A DNA stretch of 64,000 bases from Mycolicibacterium chubuense NBB4. Lineage in GTDB: Bacteria > Actinomycetota > Actinomycetes > Mycobacteriales > Mycobacteriaceae. The stretch spans positions 4,774,001 through 4,838,000 of the forward strand of contig NC_018027.1 of NCBI RefSeq assembly GCF_000266905.1. The letters are read 5' to 3'. The stretch's first letter is position 1. The number at the start of each line of letters is the position of its first letter. The position numbers and the translations under genes are program-made. Below are positions 1 through 8,039 of the stretch, in pieces. The notes below the pieces were generated by a model. It saw nothing but the letters and a program-made list of their open reading frames with translations, searched no databases and was not told the origin of the DNA.

Positions 1-1
1 C

Positions 2-766
2 CCGACCGCCGGCGTCTCCGTGAACGTTCCGGTCACTTCCGAAACGCCCTACGGCACAATCCAATACGTCACATTCATGTCGGTGTCCAACTGGGGCTCG
101 GCAGGTCGCTGGACCACCAACTACGCGGGCATCGCGTACTCCACCGACAACGGCGAGAACTTCACCGTCGACCGCGGAAGCGTGCGCTACAACTCGATCT
201 TCAGCGGCAACAAGAACTTCCAGCAGTCGGCATTCGTCAAGGGCGATGACGGCTACATCTACATGTACGGCACGCCCAACGGCCGTCAGGGCGCGGCATA
301 CGTCGCGCGCGTGGCACCCGACGACATCCTCAACCTGTCCAAGTACCAGTACTACAAGGCACCCTCGAAGACGTGGTTCGGCACCACGGTCCCGGGCGCC
401 TGGGTCACGGGCCGCCCGCAGTCGGCGTCGGCGATCATCGGCAAGTCCGGCGGGTTCCTCGGCATGACGAAGCCCGGGTACACCGTCAGCGAGATGTCGG
501 TGCAGTACAACGAGTACCTCGGCAAGTACATCGTGCTCTACGGCGACCAGTCCAACAACATCGTGATGCGCACCGCCGATACGCCCGAAGGCGTTTGGTC
601 GGACCCGACGATCCTGATGACGCAGCAGCCGGGCGGTATCTACGCACCCATGCTGAACCCGTGGTCGCCGTCGACGCTGGGCACGGGCCCGGACCTGTAC
701 TGGAACCTGTCGCTGTGGTCCAGCTACGACGTCATGATGATGCACACCGACCTGACCAAGCTCTGA
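2..766 (+). CDS. DUF4185 domain protein, C-terminal part
   Basis: The gene is cut by the left window edge: the frame is open from base 2 and no start is visible. The remaining 254 or so residues are rich in Tyr, Trp and Asn with repeated short beta-strand segments (GIAYSTDNGENF, MRTADTPEGVWSDP, PMLNPWSP). This is the look of the DUF4185 family, which has a glycosidase-like beta-propeller fold and is often secreted in mycobacteria. No enzymatic activity can be assigned. Its stop TGA abuts the stop of the convergent dipeptidase gene, the two sharing the palindrome TGATCA. Any signal peptide lies outside the window. Confidence 0.8.
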   Translation, partial: PTAGVSVNVPVTSETPYGTIQYVTFMSVSNWGSAGRWTTNYAGIAYSTDNGENFTVDRGSVRYNSIFSGNKNFQQSAFVKGDDGYIYMYGTPNGRQGAAYVARVAPDDILNLSKYQYYKAPSKTWFGTTVPGAWVTGRPQSASAIIGKSGGFLGMTKPGYTVSEMSVQYNEYLGKYIVLYGDQSNNIVMRTADTPEGVWSDPTILMTQQPGGIYAPMLNPWSPSTLGTGPDLYWNLSLWSSYDVMMMHTDLTKL

Positions 767-1444
767 TCAGTCCAGCGGCACCTCGAGGATCGGGCGGTCC
801 TGTGCCGCACCGGGACCGTCGAAGTGCCACCACTCGCCGGAGTAGGGCGTCAGGCCGCCCGCGGTCATCGCGTCGCGGAGGCGGGCTCTGTTCGCCTGTG
901 CGGGGGCGCTGACGCCCTCGGTGGCCTCAGCGTGACTGCGTGAGGAGAAGTCGTCGAATCCGGTGCCCATGTCGGCCAAACCGTTCGAGCCGGCGAGCGT
1001 CACGTCGACCGACCGCCCCGTCTCGTGGCTGCGCGCGAACCGGCCCGGGCGCGCGACCCAGGCCGGGTTGGGGACGGCCTCGAACATCCTCACCTGAACC
1101 TCATGGGGCCGGTAGCAGTCCCAGAACACGAGTCGTTCTCCGCCCTGCCGCAACCGGTCCGCGGCGGCGACCAGGCCGGGAACCAGTGATTCGTGCACCA
1201 GGCACCGGGCGTCGGCGGGATACACCGGGATGCCGACGAAGTTGTCCGGCGTCGCGTAGCGCAGGTCGATCACCGCATCGGCGACGACAGAGCGGACGTC
1301 GACGAAGCCGGCTGCGCGGGCCTGATCCGACACCGGCGGAACGGGCGATGCCCGTGACAACGGAATTGCCCTCGCAGGAGGCAGCACGGCAGCGGCGACC
1401 GACAGGAATCCAATGATCAAGCAGCGCAGCGCGACAACGCCCAT
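767..1444 (-). CDS. D-alanyl-D-alanine dipeptidase, VanX/DdpX type (peptidase M15D)
   Basis: Predicted exported zinc dipeptidase that cleaves D-Ala-D-Ala. The 226-residue reading starts at the ATG at 1444; a longer frame to 1663 would run into the divergent XdhC gene. Residues 1-26 form a signal peptide ending PPARA. The M15D zinc motif is visible as H140-x6-D147 (SHETGRSVD), with the catalytic E204 and ligand H207 in GEWWH, and the VanX-type arginine in YRP at 111-113. It is convergent with the DUF4185 gene and stands alone, so a role in envelope peptide recycling is inference; no van-type resistance genes are nearby. Confidence 0.85.
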   Translation of the reverse strand: MGVVALRCLIIGFLSVAAAVLPPARAIPLSRASPVPPVSDQARAAGFVDVRSVVADAVIDLRYATPDNFVGIPVYPADARCLVHESLVPGLVAAADRLRQGGERLVFWDCYRPHEVQVRMFEAVPNPAWVARPGRFARSHETGRSVDVTLAGSNGLADMGTGFDDFSSRSHAEATEGVSAPAQANRARLRDAMTAGGLTPYSGEWWHFDGPGAAQDRPILEVPLD

Positions 1445-1472
1445 TCCGTCAGCGTAGGCATACACTGCGCTC

Positions 1473-2588
1473 GTGCGCGATGTCCTCGACGAGTTGCTGG
1501 CGGTCTGGCGGACCGGCGGCACGGCGGGGTTGTCGACCGTCGTGCGCACGATGAGGTCCGCGCCGCGACCACCCGGCGCCGCGATGGTGGTCTCCCCCGA
1601 CGGCTCGGTAGCCGGTTCGGTGTCGGGTGGCTGCGTCGAGGCCGCCGTGTACGAGGTCGCCAACGACGTCGTCGCCAGCGGGGTGCCCGAGTTGCAGCGC
1701 TACGGAGTCAGCGACGACGAGGCCTTCTCGGTGGGCCTGACGTGTGGCGGCACCATCGACGTCTTCACCGAACCGGTGTCGCGCAACACCTTTCCGCAGC
1801 TGCAGAGCGTCGCCGACGACATCGCCGCCCACCGCGCCGTCGCCGTGGCGACGATCGTCGCCCACCCCGACCACAAGCGCCTCGGCCTGCGTCTGATCGT
1901 GGGAGCGGACTCGGCCACGGGGTCGCTGGGGTCTGCCCGTGCCGACGCCGCCGTCGCCGACGACGCCCGTGGCCTGCTGGCCGCCGGCCGGTCGGCGGTG
2001 CTGTCCTACGGTCCGGACGGGCAGCGCCAGGAGGCCGGAATGGAGGTGTTCATCGCCAGTCACGCGCCGCGTCCGAGGATGCTGGTGTTCGGCGCGATCG
2101 ACTTCGCCTCCGCACTTGCTCAGCAAGGCAGCCTGCTCTCCTACCGCGTGACCGTCTGTGACGCGCGGCCGGTCTTCACCACCGCAGCGCGCTTCCCCGC
2201 CGCCGAAGACGTCGTCGTCGACTGGCCGCACCGCTACCTCGCCGCCCAGGCGGAGGCGGGCGCGATCGACGCGCGCACCGCGATCTGCGTACTGACCCAC
2301 GATCCGAAATTCGACGTGCCCGTCCTCGAGGTGGCGCTGCGCCTGCCCGAAGTCGGCTACATCGGCGTGATGGGGTCGCGCCGCACGCACGACGACCGGA
2401 TGCGGCGGCTGCGCGAGGCGGGCCTGACCGACTCCGAACTGGCCCGGCTGGCCAGCCCCATCGGCCTCGACCTCGGTGCCCGCACCCCCGAGGAGACCGC
2501 CGTGTCGATCGCCGCTGAGATCATCGCGCGTCGGTGGGGCGGCGGTGGCCGGCCGCTCTCCGGCACCGGCGGCCGGATCCACCACTGA
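1473..2588 (+). CDS. XdhC/CoxI family molybdenum-hydroxylase maturation protein
   Basis: A 371-residue protein of the family that binds and sulfurates molybdenum cofactor before insertion into xanthine-dehydrogenase-type enzymes. The N-terminal XdhC_CoxI segment carries GSVSGGCVE (Cys54) and a second conserved block LTCGGTIDVF. From about residue 205 comes the C-terminal Rossmann domain (MLVFGAIDFASALAQ), followed by GVMGSRRTHDDR and the APEETA-like segment ARTPEETAVSIAAEI. It lies 88 bp before the CoxL-type catalytic subunit on the same strand, which makes it the likely dedicated maturase of that enzyme. Confidence 0.9.
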   Translation: MRDVLDELLAVWRTGGTAGLSTVVRTMRSAPRPPGAAMVVSPDGSVAGSVSGGCVEAAVYEVANDVVASGVPELQRYGVSDDEAFSVGLTCGGTIDVFTEPVSRNTFPQLQSVADDIAAHRAVAVATIVAHPDHKRLGLRLIVGADSATGSLGSARADAAVADDARGLLAAGRSAVLSYGPDGQRQEAGMEVFIASHAPRPRMLVFGAIDFASALAQQGSLLSYRVTVCDARPVFTTAARFPAAEDVVVDWPHRYLAAQAEAGAIDARTAICVLTHDPKFDVPVLEVALRLPEVGYIGVMGSRRTHDDRMRRLREAGLTDSELARLASPIGLDLGARTPEETAVSIAAEIIARRWGGGGRPLSGTGGRIHH

Positions 2589-2625
2589 AACCCCGCGGGG
2601 GCCGTGAGACACCAGTAGTGGAAAT

Positions 2626-2662
2626 GTCGCTCTCGGATGCGATAACGTCACTCTCAGGTGCG
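2626..2662 (+). promoter_or_regulatory. Direct-repeat operator candidate before coxL
   Basis: Two imperfect 16-base direct repeats, GTCGCTCTCGGATGCG (2626-2641) and GTCACTCTCAGGTGCG (2647-2662), match at 13 of 16 positions. They have a 21-base period, two helical turns, so a regulator could contact both on one face of the DNA. They lie in the 88-bp gap between xdhC and the coxL-type gene, ending 14 bases before its ATG. The regulator is unknown. Confidence 0.45.
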
Positions 2663-2676
2663 GAAGGGGATCGACG

Positions 2677-5064
2677 ATGACTTCAGCCGAGCTGGCTCCT
2701 CCCGGCGGGACGGCCGTCACGCCCCGCTACGCGGGCGCGCGGGTCCCGCGCGTCGAGGACACCCGCCTGCTCACGGGTCGCGGTTCGTTCGTCGACGACA
2801 TCACCCGCCCGGGCATGCTGCACGCCTGCTTCGTGCGCAGCCCGTTCGCCCGCGCCACGATCAACGGCATCGACGCCGCCGCGGCACTCGCCCTGCCCGG
2901 CGTGCATGCGGTCTTCACCGCCGCCGACCTCAACCCCGAGGTCAAAGAGGCGTGGCACGCGGTCGCCGGCAAAGACGTCCCCGACACCCCCCGGCCGCCG
3001 CTGGCCGAGGGCGAGGTCAAGTTCGTCGGCGACCCGGTCGCGCTGGTCGTCGCCGACAACCGCTACATCGCCGAAGACGCCGTCGACCTCGTCGAGGTCG
3101 ATTACGAGCAGTTGCCCGCGGTCGCCGATTTCCGCAAGGCGGTCGGCGGCGCCGAGGCCGGAGTGCCCGTCGTGCACGCCGACTACCCCGACAACGTCGC
3201 GGGCGGCATGGGGGGCATGCCGCCGGACGAGGAGCTGTTCGCCACGGCGCCCCATGTCGTCGAACAGCACATCTACCAGCAGATGTACGTCCCGGTACCG
3301 ATAGAGACCCGCGGCATCGTCGTCGAATGGACCTCGGCCACCGAGGAACTCACGGTGTGGGCGTCGACGCAGACACCGCACGAACTCCGGGCGTTCGCGG
3401 CCCGGCTGCTCGGCATCCCCGCACAAGGGGTCCGGGTGATCATGCGGGACACCGGCGGCGCGTTCGGCCAGAAGGTGGTGCCGATGCGCGAGGACATGTG
3501 CATCCTGCTGGCCGCCCGCAAGGTGGCCGCCGCGACGTCGAACGCGCAATCGGGCGTGGCGTTGAAGTGGATCGAGGACCGGCGCGAGAACCTCATGTCG
3601 GCCGGCCAGTCCCGCCACGTCGACGGCAAGGTCCGGATGGCGTTCGACGCCGACGGCAAGATCCTGGCCGCCGACATCGATTTCATCCAGGACATCGGCT
3701 CCTACCCGACGCCGTATCCCGTGCTGACCACCGCCGCGATCGGCATGTTCTTCCCCGGGCCGTACCGGGTGCCCAAGGCCAGCTTCAACTACAAGACCGT
3801 GTTCTCCAACACCCCGGGCCTGCACGCATACCGCGGGCCCTGGCAGTACGAGACCCTCACTCGCGAGATGCTTCTCGACTGCGCCGCACGAAAGATCGGG
3901 ATGGACCCGGTCGAGCTGCGCCGCATCAACATCCTGCGAGGGGACGAGATGCCGTACTTCAACCCCAACGGCATGCCCTACGACAACTGCGCCCCTGCCG
4001 ACACTTTCGAGCAGGCCGTCAAGATCCTCGACCACGAGGGGTTCCGCAAGGAGCAGGCCGACGCGCTCGCCGAGGGCCGCTACATCGGGCTCGGCTTCTC
4101 CGCCTACATCGAACCGACCGGCGCGGCGACCGGGCACCTCGCCACCGAGGGCGCGACCATGCGGATGGAGCCGACCGGGCAGATCAACGTCTACGTCAAC
4201 GGGGGGTCGAGCGGAAACAGCATCGAGACCACCGTCGTCCAGTTGACCGCAGATGCGCTGGGCGCCAACATCGGTGACGTCTCGACCATTCAGGGCGACA
4301 CCGCCGTGACCCCGTACGGCGCCGGCACGCAGGGCAGCCGCAGCGGCCCGATGACCGCCGGCGCCGTCAACGAGGCCGGTGCGATCCTGCGCAAGCAGAT
4401 CATCGCGATCGCCGCGCAGATCCTCGGCGTCGGCGAGGACGACGTCGAGCTCGCCGATTCACGCGCCACCGTGCGCGGCGAACCGGACAAGAGCGTGAGC
4501 TTCGCCGACATCGCGTACCGCTCCTACTACGACCCCGCACAACTGGGCGGCGTGCCGCCCACCCTGGAGGCCACCGCACGGTTCAACTCGCAGGCGATGA
4601 TCCACTGGGCCAACGCAACCCACGTGTGCACGTGCGAGGTGGACATCGAGACGGGGCATGTGACGCTGACCCGCTACATCGTGAGCGAGGACGTCGGACC
4701 GATGATCAACCCCAACGTCGTCGAGGGACAGGTCGCCGGTGGTACCGCCCAGGGCATCGGCGGCGCGCTGCTCGAGCAGCTCGCCTATGACGATGCGGGC
4801 AACCCCGTCTCCTCGACCTTCGTCGACTATCTCCTGCCCACCGCCACCGAGGTCCCGCCGATCGAATTCGGCCACGTCGAGATCCCCGGTCCGGGCGTCG
4901 GCGGTTACAAGGGCGCCGGCGAGGGCGGCGCCATCGGGTCGCCTCCCGCGGTGATCAACGCCGTCAACGACGCGCTGGCCCCGCTCGGCGTGACGCTGAC
5001 CCAGCTGCCCGCCACGCCCGCCGCGATCGTCGACCTCATCGAGAAAGCCAGAAAGGACCACTGA
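2677..5064 (+). CDS. Molybdopterin-binding catalytic subunit, xanthine dehydrogenase/CoxL family
   Basis: Large (795-residue) subunit of an LMS-type molybdenum hydroxylase. The N-terminal a/b hammerhead domain (VEDTRLLTGRGSFVDDI) is followed by the cofactor-binding segment RDTGGAFGQKV and the C-terminal GAGEGGAIGSPPAVINAV, whose Glu749 is the conserved active-site glutamate. The active-site loop reads AYRGPWQ (Ala384 onward). It matches neither the CO-dehydrogenase form I signature AYxCSFR nor the form II AYxGAGR, so oxidation of CO is unlikely and the substrate is unknown. An AAGGGG ribosome-binding site precedes the ATG. It heads an L-G-M-S gene order with 2-bp or overlapping junctions. Confidence 0.9.
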   Translation: MTSAELAPPGGTAVTPRYAGARVPRVEDTRLLTGRGSFVDDITRPGMLHACFVRSPFARATINGIDAAAALALPGVHAVFTAADLNPEVKEAWHAVAGKDVPDTPRPPLAEGEVKFVGDPVALVVADNRYIAEDAVDLVEVDYEQLPAVADFRKAVGGAEAGVPVVHADYPDNVAGGMGGMPPDEELFATAPHVVEQHIYQQMYVPVPIETRGIVVEWTSATEELTVWASTQTPHELRAFAARLLGIPAQGVRVIMRDTGGAFGQKVVPMREDMCILLAARKVAAATSNAQSGVALKWIEDRRENLMSAGQSRHVDGKVRMAFDADGKILAADIDFIQDIGSYPTPYPVLTTAAIGMFFPGPYRVPKASFNYKTVFSNTPGLHAYRGPWQYETLTREMLLDCAARKIGMDPVELRRINILRGDEMPYFNPNGMPYDNCAPADTFEQAVKILDHEGFRKEQADALAEGRYIGLGFSAYIEPTGAATGHLATEGATMRMEPTGQINVYVNGGSSGNSIETTVVQLTADALGANIGDVSTIQGDTAVTPYGAGTQGSRSGPMTAGAVNEAGAILRKQIIAIAAQILGVGEDDVELADSRATVRGEPDKSVSFADIAYRSYYDPAQLGGVPPTLEATARFNSQAMIHWANATHVCTCEVDIETGHVTLTRYIVSEDVGPMINPNVVEGQVAGGTAQGIGGALLEQLAYDDAGNPVSSTFVDYLLPTATEVPPIEFGHVEIPGPGVGGYKGAGEGGAIGSPPAVINAVNDALAPLGVTLTQLPATPAAIVDLIEKARKDH

Positions 5065-5066
5065 CC

Positions 5067-5753
5067 GTGGAACTGAACAACGAATTCCGGGTCGCGGTAC
5101 CACCCGCGAAGGTGTGGGAGGTGTTCACCGACGTCGAACGCGTCGCGCCCTGCCTGCCCGGCGCCACCCTGCTGGGCGTCGACGGCGACACGTTCGACGG
5201 CGCGGTCAAGGTCAAGGTCGGTCCGATCACGGTGTCCTACAAAGGCGTCGCGTCCTACCAGGAGAAGGACGCCGGTGCGAGGCGGATCGTGCTGCGGGCC
5301 GAGGGCAAGGAGACCCGGGGCAACGGCACGGCCGCAGCGACGGTCACCGCGCAGCTCCAGGACGAGGGTGACGCCACCTACGTCGGGATCGTCACCGACC
5401 TGGCGATCTCGGGCAAGGCCGCCCAGTTCGGGCGCGGGGTGCTGGCCGACGTCTCCGGCAACCTGATCGCGCAGTTCGCCAGGAGCCTGGAGGCCGAACT
5501 GCTCGGCGATGCTCCGTCTCCGTCCCAGACTGGCTCGGCCGCAACGACTTCTGCCGCAGCATCCGAGGCCGGTGACTCCGTGGACCTGCTCAAGGTGGTC
5601 GCCGTCCCGATGGCCAAACGGTATGCCCCGGTGCTCGGCGCGGCGTTGGCCGCCGGTGCGGTCGGGTTCGTGCTCGGCCGTCGCAGGCGCAAGGGCCCGG
5701 CCGCGGTGCTGGCCGACGATCTGCAGGCCGTGCTGGCTCGGCTGCTGTCGTGA
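5067..5753 (+). CDS. CoxG-like SRPBCC protein with C-terminal membrane anchor
   Basis: A 228-residue protein starting at GTG 5067, two bases after the coxL stop. Residues 1-150 are the SRPBCC/CoxG fold (EFRVAVPPAKVWEVFTDVE at the start, CLPGATLLGVDGD, KVGPITVSYKGV). A Ser/Thr/Ala linker follows, then a hydrophobic helix near residues 190-208 closed by RRRRKG. CoxG in carboxydotrophs recruits the dehydrogenase to the membrane; that role here is inference from the fold, the anchor and the position between the L and M subunit genes. Confidence 0.85.
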   Translation: MELNNEFRVAVPPAKVWEVFTDVERVAPCLPGATLLGVDGDTFDGAVKVKVGPITVSYKGVASYQEKDAGARRIVLRAEGKETRGNGTAAATVTAQLQDEGDATYVGIVTDLAISGKAAQFGRGVLADVSGNLIAQFARSLEAELLGDAPSPSQTGSAATTSAAASEAGDSVDLLKVVAVPMAKRYAPVLGAALAAGAVGFVLGRRRRKGPAAVLADDLQAVLARLLS

Positions 5754-6625
5754 AAGCAGCACCGTTCGCCTACCATCGCCCGGACTCCGTCGCCGGCGCG
5801 GTGCGGCTGCTCGGTGAGTACGGCGAGGACGCGAAGATCCTCGCGGGCGGGCAGAGCCTGGTGCCGATGCTGGCGATGCGCCTGACGCACTTCGAGAACC
5901 TGATCGACATCTCGCGGGTCGACGAACTGCGCGACATCGACCGGCGCGACGACGTCGTGCGGATCGGCGCCGGCACGCCGCACGCCTTCGTCGGCATGGA
6001 CGACGAGGTCGCGGAAGCTGTTCCGCTGCTGACGTTGTCGACACCCCACATCGGACACTTCCAGATCCGGACCCGGGGAACGCTCGGCGGAGCGATCGCC
6101 CACGCCGATCCGGCCGCCGAGTACGCGGCGGTGGCGCTGACGTTGGATGCCGACATCGAGGCGACGTCGGCCCGCGGCACCCGCCGGATCCCGGCGTCGG
6201 AGTTCTTCACCGGCCTGTGGGAGACGGCCCTGAGCCCCGACGAGGTGCTCACCGCCGTCGCCTTTCCGGTGTGGTCCGGCCGGTGCGGCTTCTCCGTGCA
6301 GGAATTCGCCCGCCGCCACGGCGATTTCGCCATTGCGGGAGCCACCGTCGCGGTGGAACTCGACGGCGACAACACCGTGACGCGCTGCGGTATCGGGCTG
6401 CTGGGCCTGGGATCCACACCGGAGCGCGGAACGCCCGCCGAACAGGCGGTCGTCGGCCGGCCCGTCACCGACATCACGGCCGAGGAGCTCGGCCGGCTGG
6501 CGGTGTCGGCGCTCGAGGACGTCCCCGCCGACCTGCAGGGCACGGCGGCCTACCGCACGCGAGTGGGTGCGGCGATGGTCGCGCGCGCCTGGACCGAGGC
6601 AACCACGGAGGCACGTGATGCATGA
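5750..6625 (+). CDS. FAD-binding medium subunit, CoxM family
   Basis: A 291-residue flavoprotein subunit of the molybdenum hydroxylase. The PCMH-type FAD site is visible as AGGQSLVPMLAMRL near residues 29-42 and GTLGGAIAHADPAAEY near 109-124, where the two loops clamp the FAD pyrophosphate. It passes electrons from the 2Fe-2S subunit to the external acceptor. The start is GTG at 5750, overlapping the previous stop by 4 bases (GTGA), which indicates translational coupling. Confidence 0.9.
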   Translation: MKAAPFAYHRPDSVAGAVRLLGEYGEDAKILAGGQSLVPMLAMRLTHFENLIDISRVDELRDIDRRDDVVRIGAGTPHAFVGMDDEVAEAVPLLTLSTPHIGHFQIRTRGTLGGAIAHADPAAEYAAVALTLDADIEATSARGTRRIPASEFFTGLWETALSPDEVLTAVAFPVWSGRCGFSVQEFARRHGDFAIAGATVAVELDGDNTVTRCGIGLLGLGSTPERGTPAEQAVVGRPVTDITAEELGRLAVSALEDVPADLQGTAAYRTRVGAAMVARAWTEATTEARDA

Positions 6626-7088
6626 ACTTCCCGTCGAGGTCTCGGTCAACGGCCGTCGCTACGCCGCGAGCGTCGAGCCCCGGCTGACGCTGGCTGACTA
6701 CCTGCGCGAGAGGTGTGGCCTGACCGGCACCCACCTGGGCTGTGAGCACGGCGCCTGCGGCGCGTGCACGGTGCTGCTCGACGGGCAGGCGGTGCGGTCC
6801 TGCCTGATCTTCGCGGTGCAGGTCGACGGCCAGGAGATCACCACGGTGGAGGGCGTGGCCGACGACGGTGAGCTCTCACCCGTGCAGGCGGCGATGCGCG
6901 ACTGTCACGGACTCCAGTGTGGCTTCTGCACACCGGGTTTCGTCACGAGTATCACGGCGCTGCTGCGAGACAACCCGACCCCGACCGACGCGGAGATTCG
7001 CGAGGGCCTGTCGGGCAACTTCTGCCGGTGCACCGGTTATCAGGGCATCGTCAACGCGGTGCGCCGCGCCTCCGAGTCGATGAGCTGA
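6618..7088 (+). CDS. 2Fe-2S small subunit, CoxS family
   Basis: A 156-residue iron-sulfur subunit. The N-terminal plant-ferredoxin-type cluster is CEHGACGACTV with a later Cys in SCLIF. The C-terminal helical domain carries the second cluster, CGFCTPGF and CRCTGY. The chosen start is ATG 6618 (MHELPVEV), which overlaps the coxM stop by 8 bases; an upstream in-frame start at 6567 would lie deep inside coxM. It completes the L-G-M-S operon and no further co-directional gene follows. Confidence 0.92.
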   Translation: MHELPVEVSVNGRRYAASVEPRLTLADYLRERCGLTGTHLGCEHGACGACTVLLDGQAVRSCLIFAVQVDGQEITTVEGVADDGELSPVQAAMRDCHGLQCGFCTPGFVTSITALLRDNPTPTDAEIREGLSGNFCRCTGYQGIVNAVRRASESMS

Positions 7089-7146
7089 CGCTCGCCCCTT
7101 CGCCGACACTGCGCGCAGCGCGCGAAATGCCGTGTGGACGCCGCAT

Positions 7147-7165
7147 GGAATGCAAGTTCGGCGGG
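7147..7165 (+). repeat. Intergenic repeat copy, convergent gap coxS/SDR
   Basis: GGAATGCAAGTTCGGCGGG lies in the 83-bp gap between two convergent genes. It matches the right arm of the hairpin at 39815-39879 (GGAATGCAATTTCGGCGG) at 17 of 18 positions. That second copy is also in a convergent gap, so this is probably a dispersed intergenic element; the matching left arm is absent here. Confidence 0.6.
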
Positions 7166-7171
7166 AGGTCG

Positions 7172-7993
7172 CTACTGAGGCACGACCCCGCGCAGGCCGT
7201 CCGCGCCGAACACGGGTTCCAGCATGGCCGAAAAGTCCGGGCCGCGGCGCAGCATCATGCCGCCGTCGACGTTGATCAGCTGCCCGGTGATGTAGCTCGC
7301 CGCGTCACTGAGCAGGAACACCGCGGCGTTCGCGACGTCCTCGGCCTCACCGGGCCGCGGCAACGGCGTGGCCGCCGCGTAGTCCCCGCTGACCTCCGGC
7401 GAGGAGAAGATCGCCGCCACCAGGTCGGTGCGGATCAGGCCGGGGCGCAGGCAGTTCACCCGCACCAGCGACGGCCCCAGCTCGTCGGCCGCCAACTGCA
7501 TCAGGTGATCCACCCCGGCCTTGGACACCCCGTAGGCGCCGAACCACCGGTGGGTGTTGCTGGCCGCGATCGACGAGATGCCGACGAACGAACCGCCGCC
7601 GCCCCGGACCATCTCGCGTGCCGCATGCTTGAGCACGTAGAAGGTGCCGTTGATGTTCAGGTCCACCAGGCGCCGCCACGCCGCGGAGTCCAGCTGGGTG
7701 ATCGGCCCGATCGTGTCGCTTCCGCCGGCGCAGTGCACTGCGCCGTCCAGCCGGCCGGTCCAGGCCGCCGCGGCGTCCACCGCGCGGGCCACCTCGTCCT
7801 CGTCGGTGACGTCGGCGGGTTCGTAGCGCACCGATCCGCCGATCTCCTGCGCGGCCGCCGCCAGCTTGTCGGCGTTGCGCCCGACCAGCATGGCGTTGCC
7901 GCCGGCCGCGACCACCTCCGCCGCGACGGCCTTGCCGATCCCGCTGCCACCACCGGTGACCAACACCGTCCGACCCGACAACGAGATTTCCAC
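7172..7993 (-). CDS. SDR family oxidoreductase, putative sterol-regulon member
   Basis: A 273-residue classical short-chain dehydrogenase. The NAD(P) motif is TGGGSGIG at 13-20, the NAG-like segment reads HCAGG, and the catalytic set is Ser140/141, Tyr154 and Lys158 (YGVSK). The C-terminus has the usual ITGQLINVDGG. The substrate is not readable from sequence. What sets it apart is a perfect KstR-type palindrome at 8018-8031, 25 bases before the start, so it is likely de-repressed by sterol intermediates although it lies outside the mce4-side core. It is convergent with the cox operon. Confidence 0.88.
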   Translation of the reverse strand: MEISLSGRTVLVTGGGSGIGKAVAAEVVAAGGNAMLVGRNADKLAAAAQEIGGSVRYEPADVTDEDEVARAVDAAAAWTGRLDGAVHCAGGSDTIGPITQLDSAAWRRLVDLNINGTFYVLKHAAREMVRGGGGSFVGISSIAASNTHRWFGAYGVSKAGVDHLMQLAADELGPSLVRVNCLRPGLIRTDLVAAIFSSPEVSGDYAAATPLPRPGEAEDVANAAVFLLSDAASYITGQLINVDGGMMLRRGPDFSAMLEPVFGADGLRGVVPQ

Positions 7994-8017
7994 GCCCGAC
8001 TCCTTCGACGAACTAAC

Positions 8018-8031
8018 TAGAACGAGTTCTA
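8018..8031 (-). promoter_or_regulatory. KstR operator, perfect palindrome
   Basis: TAGAACGAGTTCTA fits T-nn-AAC-nn-GTT-nn-A exactly, and the dyad extends to AACTAGAAC-GA-GTTCTAGTT. It lies in the 46-bp gap between the enoyl-CoA hydratase gene and the SDR gene, both on the minus strand, so it should control the SDR independently of the gene upstream. Confidence 0.8.
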
Positions 8032-8039
8032 GTTATACG

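Noticed and set aside
2658..4277. 539-residue plus-strand frame within the coxL-type gene
   Set aside because: Out of frame with a gene that shows all subunit motifs; composition (Arg/Pro/Gly) is that of a shadow frame.
2677..7088. CO dehydrogenase (coxL/M/S) as the name of the operon
   Set aside because: The catalytic loop lacks both known CODH signatures, so a CO-oxidation label would be misleading; only the wider family is supported.
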